7,174 nucleotides of DNA, from assembly GCA_964449175.1 (NCBI GenBank), contig CAYUYH010000144.1, forward strand, positions 1 to 7,174, written 5' to 3'. The notes beneath the pieces are model-generated. The model was not told where the DNA came from. It was given only the letters and a program-made list of their open reading frames with translations, and made no database searches. A program made the position numbers and the translations under genes. Below are positions 5,537 through 7,174 of this stretch, piece after piece; position 1 is the first letter of the stretch, and each line of letters starts with the position of its first letter. This DNA is from CAYUYH01 sp964449175. Its GTDB lineage: Bacteria > Planctomycetota > Phycisphaerae > SM23-33.

Positions 5537-6565
5537 ATGCGGGCGGGGGTCTTCAGGTCCGTCGGGAAGATCACCGTCTCGTCGCTGCGCCGTCCGGCGC
5601 CCAAGGCCGGGCAGGTGCTGCTGCGCGTGGAGGCGTGCGGGGTCTGCGGGACGGACAACCACATCTTCGCAGGCGAGCTGACCGACGGCGTGCACCCGCC
5701 GGTCGTCCTCGGCCATGAGATCGCCGCTCGGGTGGAGCGGCTGGGCGCGGGCGTGGTTGGCCCGGCCAAGGGGCAACTGTGCTCGGTGGACCCGGTCATC
5801 GGTTGCGGCGCGTGCCGGATGTGCCACTCAGGCCGGCCCAACCTCTGCGCCGAGCCCACCATCATCGGCTACAAGCTCAACGGCGGCTTCGCGCAGTATC
5901 TCCTGGCCCCCGCGGCCAAGGTCATTCCGCTGGACGAGTCGGCCGGCGTTGCGGGCGGCGTGCTGTGCGAGACGCTGGCGTGCGTAATCAACGGCTACGA
6001 CCGCCTGGGCCTGCGTGCGGGCGCGACCGTGTGCGTGCTGGGGGCGGGGACGGTCGGGCTGCTGTGGGCGTCGCTGCTGGCGCGGAGCCCGGTCGCCCGC
6101 GTGGTGCAGACCGAGCTTGTGGAGTTCCGCCGCAGGAAGGCCTTGCTTGCGGGCGCGGACGTGGTGCTGGACCCGGCTGCCGCCGGCTTCGAGCAGGCGC
6201 TGCGAGGTCAGCTCGGCGATGGGGCCGACTTCATCATCGACGCCACGGGCGACCCGGCTGCCATTCAGCAGGCCCTGCCGCTGCTCGCGCCGGGCGGGAC
6301 GCTGATGGTGTTCGGCGTCTGCCCCGTCGGGTCGGAGGTGCGGTTCGACCCCTTCGATCTATACAACAAGGAGGCACGCATCATCGCATCGAAGATGCCG
6401 CCGGGTACGCTGACCCGCTCGGCGCGGCTGATTGAGTCCGGCGCGATCCCATGCGGGGAGATCGTCACCGCCACGCTGCCGCTGTCGCAGCTGCCGGAGG
6501 CGGTGGCCGGCTTCACTACCTGGCGCGGCAAGCAGGTCAAAGTCGCCATTGACCCCTGGTCGTAG
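5537..6565 (+). CDS. zinc-dependent medium-chain alcohol/polyol dehydrogenase
   Basis: The 342-residue protein is a medium-chain dehydrogenase/reductase of the sorbitol/threonine dehydrogenase type, oxidising a secondary alcohol with a nicotinamide cofactor in the cytoplasm. The catalytic zinc ligands are visible as Cys37 in 'GVCGTD' and His60-Glu61 in 'GHE', with Glu145 in 'LCETLA' a likely further ligand. The structural zinc site is complete: Cys90, Cys93, Cys96 and Cys104. The Rossmann fold shows 'LGAGTVGLL' (168-176). Glu193, near the end of the second strand, suggests NAD rather than NADP. 'LYNKEARI' (275-282) is typical of the polyol branch of the family. The exact substrate cannot be read from sequence. 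The preceding sugar kinase suggests that it works on a sugar alcohol or sugar. The upstream in-frame ATG at 5519 would add six residues and is less likely. Confidence 0.92.
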   Translation: MRAGVFRSVGKITVSSLRRPAPKAGQVLLRVEACGVCGTDNHIFAGELTDGVHPPVVLGHEIAARVERLGAGVVGPAKGQLCSVDPVIGCGACRMCHSGRPNLCAEPTIIGYKLNGGFAQYLLAPAAKVIPLDESAGVAGGVLCETLACVINGYDRLGLRAGATVCVLGAGTVGLLWASLLARSPVARVVQTELVEFRRRKALLAGADVVLDPAAAGFEQALRGQLGDGADFIIDATGDPAAIQQALPLLAPGGTLMVFGVCPVGSEVRFDPFDLYNKEARIIASKMPPGTLTRSARLIESGAIPCGEIVTATLPLSQLPEAVAGFTTWRGKQVKVAIDPWS

Positions 6566-6656
6566 CGCCACCGCATCGCCAATCTGCGATTCGCACTCTG
6601 CAGTTGATGTTCTCTTGCCATCCCGTCGGCCGGTATCAGCGGCTGGCATCTCGTGG

Positions 6657-6662
6657 TAGACT
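6657..6662 (+). promoter_or_regulatory. possible -10 element of the MATE transporter gene
   Basis: TAGACT in the 146-base gap after the dehydrogenase matches the -10 consensus at four of six bases. No convincing -35 lies at the right distance. Transcription would start near 6669, leaving a leader of about 43 bases before GTG 6712. The rest of the gap (6566-6711) shows only weak inverted repeats and no clear terminator. Confidence 0.2.
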
Positions 6663-6711
6663 CCCGCCACCAATCACCGCCGGATGACGGTCGGCGAGGT
6701 CGGGGAGAGAC

Positions 6712-7174
6712 GTGGACATACAGCTTGGCGACAGAAGGCCGGAAGGCCTGGGCTTCGGCGAGGTGCTTCGGCTGAGTTGGCCGGCCAGCCTGACCATGCT
6801 CAACACCACGCTGCTGAAGTTCGTGGACGGGCTGATGGTCTCGCGCGTCGGGCCGGCGTCGTTCAGCGCGCAGTTCCTGGGCGGCATGTTCGCCTTCATA
6901 CCCGAGAGCTTCGCCGTCGGCATGCTGACGGTGATCAACACGTACGTCAGCCAGAACCTCGGGGCCGGGCGGCTTAGGCAGACGGGCCTGTATGCGTGGG
7001 CGGGCATGGCGGTGGCGCTGGGGATCGGCTGCGCGATCGCGCCGCTGGCGTTGCTGGCCGGGGGGATGTTCTCACTGTTCCCCCACGCCGCGGACGTTGT
7101 GGCCCTGGAGACGATGTACTTCCGCTACATTATTATCGCCGCGATGCTGACGCTGCCGACGCGCGTGCTGGAGC
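6712..7174 (+). CDS. MATE family efflux transporter, 5' part
   Basis: The frame starts at GTG 6712 and runs off the right edge, giving 154 residues of a protein that is normally about 450. A stop at 6685-6687 limits the upstream side and no other start codon lies between, so GTG 6712 is the most upstream option. GGAG at 6704-6707 is four bases away. After a hydrophilic N-terminus of about 20 residues come helix 1 with 'SWPASLTML' and 'FVDGLMVSRVG' (the VDxxMxxxxG signature of MATE proteins, with Asp39 in the place of the conserved helix-1 acid), helix 2 around 52-80 ending in 'YVSQNLGAGR' (a strong MATE motif), helix 3 around 92-119, and the start of helix 4 near 138-150. MATE proteins export cationic drugs or metabolites in exchange for Na+ or H+. 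The substrate is not predictable from this part. Confidence 0.88.
   Translation, partial: MDIQLGDRRPEGLGFGEVLRLSWPASLTMLNTTLLKFVDGLMVSRVGPASFSAQFLGGMFAFIPESFAVGMLTVINTYVSQNLGAGRLRQTGLYAWAGMAVALGIGCAIAPLALLAGGMFSLFPHAADVVALETMYFRYIIIAAMLTLPTRVLE

Overview
The window is a gene-dense, strongly GC-rich stretch (about two thirds G+C by eye) with every supported gene on the + strand. The N-terminal-truncated first gene resembles the periplasmic domain of GspC/PilP-type secretion or pilus proteins, which points to a bacterium with a Gram-negative type envelope. Some genes have a clear Shine-Dalgarno sequence and others have none. This mix and the gene content would fit a planctomycete-like or other GC-rich environmental bacterium. 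That taxonomic guess is inference only, because no RNA gene or lineage marker is present.

Layout: (1) 1-482, the 3' end of a GspC/PilP-like gene. (2) 483-729, a non-coding leader with an AT-rich island and several short hairpins. (3) 730-3353, a compact three-gene group I ECF transporter operon for a transition metal (nickel or cobalt): cbiM fused to a PDGLE domain (substrate-binding component and accessory membrane subunit), cbiQ/ecfT (coupling transmembrane protein) and cbiO/ecfA (ATPase), with cbiQ and cbiO overlapping by one base. (4) 3416-4495, purM, the fifth step of purine synthesis, possibly read from its own promoter on a leaderless transcript. (5) 4572-5516, a ribokinase-like PfkB sugar kinase, followed after 20 bases by (6) 5537-6565, a zinc-dependent medium-chain dehydrogenase of the polyol/threonine dehydrogenase type; the pair may be a small sugar or polyol catabolic unit. 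(7) 6712-7174, the start of a MATE-family multidrug/cation antiporter, cut by the window edge.

The metal transporter is a complete functional unit: CbiM binds the ion on the outside, CbiQ couples it to a CbiO dimer, and ATP hydrolysis drives uptake. No metal enzyme, cobalamin synthesis gene or recognisable cobalamin riboswitch lies in the window, so nickel versus cobalt cannot be decided. The remaining genes look like housekeeping or catabolic genes placed side by side, not parts of one pathway. I found no mobile element, CRISPR array, tRNA or rRNA, and no convincing evidence of a new multi-gene system. The most useful leads are the cbiM start-site conflict, the structured cbiM leader and the possible leaderless purM promoter.
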